5,610 nucleotides of DNA from positions 1-5,610 of the forward strand of contig SVHQ01000125.1 of assembly GCA_015055785.1 (NCBI GenBank). The letters run 5' to 3'. The DNA comes from Clostridiales bacterium (lineage in GTDB: Bacteria > Bacillota_A > Clostridia > Christensenellales > Borkfalkiaceae). The translations under genes and the position numbers were made by a program. Position 1 is the first letter of the stretch. Each line of letters starts with the position of its first letter. This document shows positions 5,571 through 5,610 of this stretch, one piece after another. The notes below the pieces were generated by a model. That model was not told where the DNA came from. It worked only from the letters and a program-made list of their open reading frames with translations, and ran no database searches.

Positions 5571-5610
5571 TTAATTCGCAAATATTTTCATTATTGTTTC
5601 CGTTCGGGCG
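5571..5610 (-). CDS. Possible 3' end of an upstream minus-strand gene (partial)
   Basis: One minus-strand frame reads ARTETIMKIFAN and stops at TAA 5573-5571, eight bases before the terminator stem. That spacing suits the end of a gene that begins beyond the window. A different frame stops at TAA 5593-5591 (PERKQ) and could equally be the real one, and the third frame stays open through the hairpin. Nothing can be said about function. Confidence 0.3.
   Translation of the reverse strand, partial: ARTETIMKIFAN

Overview
This window reads almost entirely from the minus strand and looks like part of a glycan-use locus from a low-to-medium GC Gram-positive bacterium, most likely a Firmicute of the Clostridia (inference). 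The grounds are a lipoprotein signal peptide with a Ser/Asp/Asn-rich tether, an AGAGGTG ribosome-binding site, SigA-like promoter boxes in very A+T-rich upstream DNA, intrinsic terminators, and A+T-leaning codon use. Nothing in the sequence fixes the genus. A gut or other polysaccharide-rich habitat is a guess from gene content.

Layout in transcription order (high to low coordinates): (1) at the right edge, the possible last codons of an upstream minus-strand gene, closed by a GC-rich hairpin plus T-tract at 5533-5562; (2) about 280 bases of A+T-rich DNA with two copies of a ~47-base promoter segment, each giving a TTGAAA-N17-TA(A/G)AAT promoter aimed at the next gene, plus a dyad over the proximal -10 box; (3) a 1250-residue surface lipoprotein (1499-5251) built only of beta-rich modules: Ig-like domains, one X2-like domain, and four copies of a ~165-residue jelly-roll-like module resembling carbohydrate-binding modules; (4) a 78-base gap with a perfect 14-bp hairpin; (5) a cytoplasmic (beta/alpha)8 glycoside-hydrolase-like protein (start at 1420, running off the left edge) that has no complete stop-bounded frame in the window but is open for 473 codons.

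Model (inference): the lipoprotein sits on the outer face of the membrane and binds a glycan with its four repeat modules, while the TIM-barrel enzyme cleaves imported oligosaccharides inside the cell. The hairpin between them could lower expression of the enzyme relative to the lipoprotein. Neither substrate nor enzyme family can be fixed from sequence alone. No RNA genes, mobile elements or CRISPR arrays were seen.
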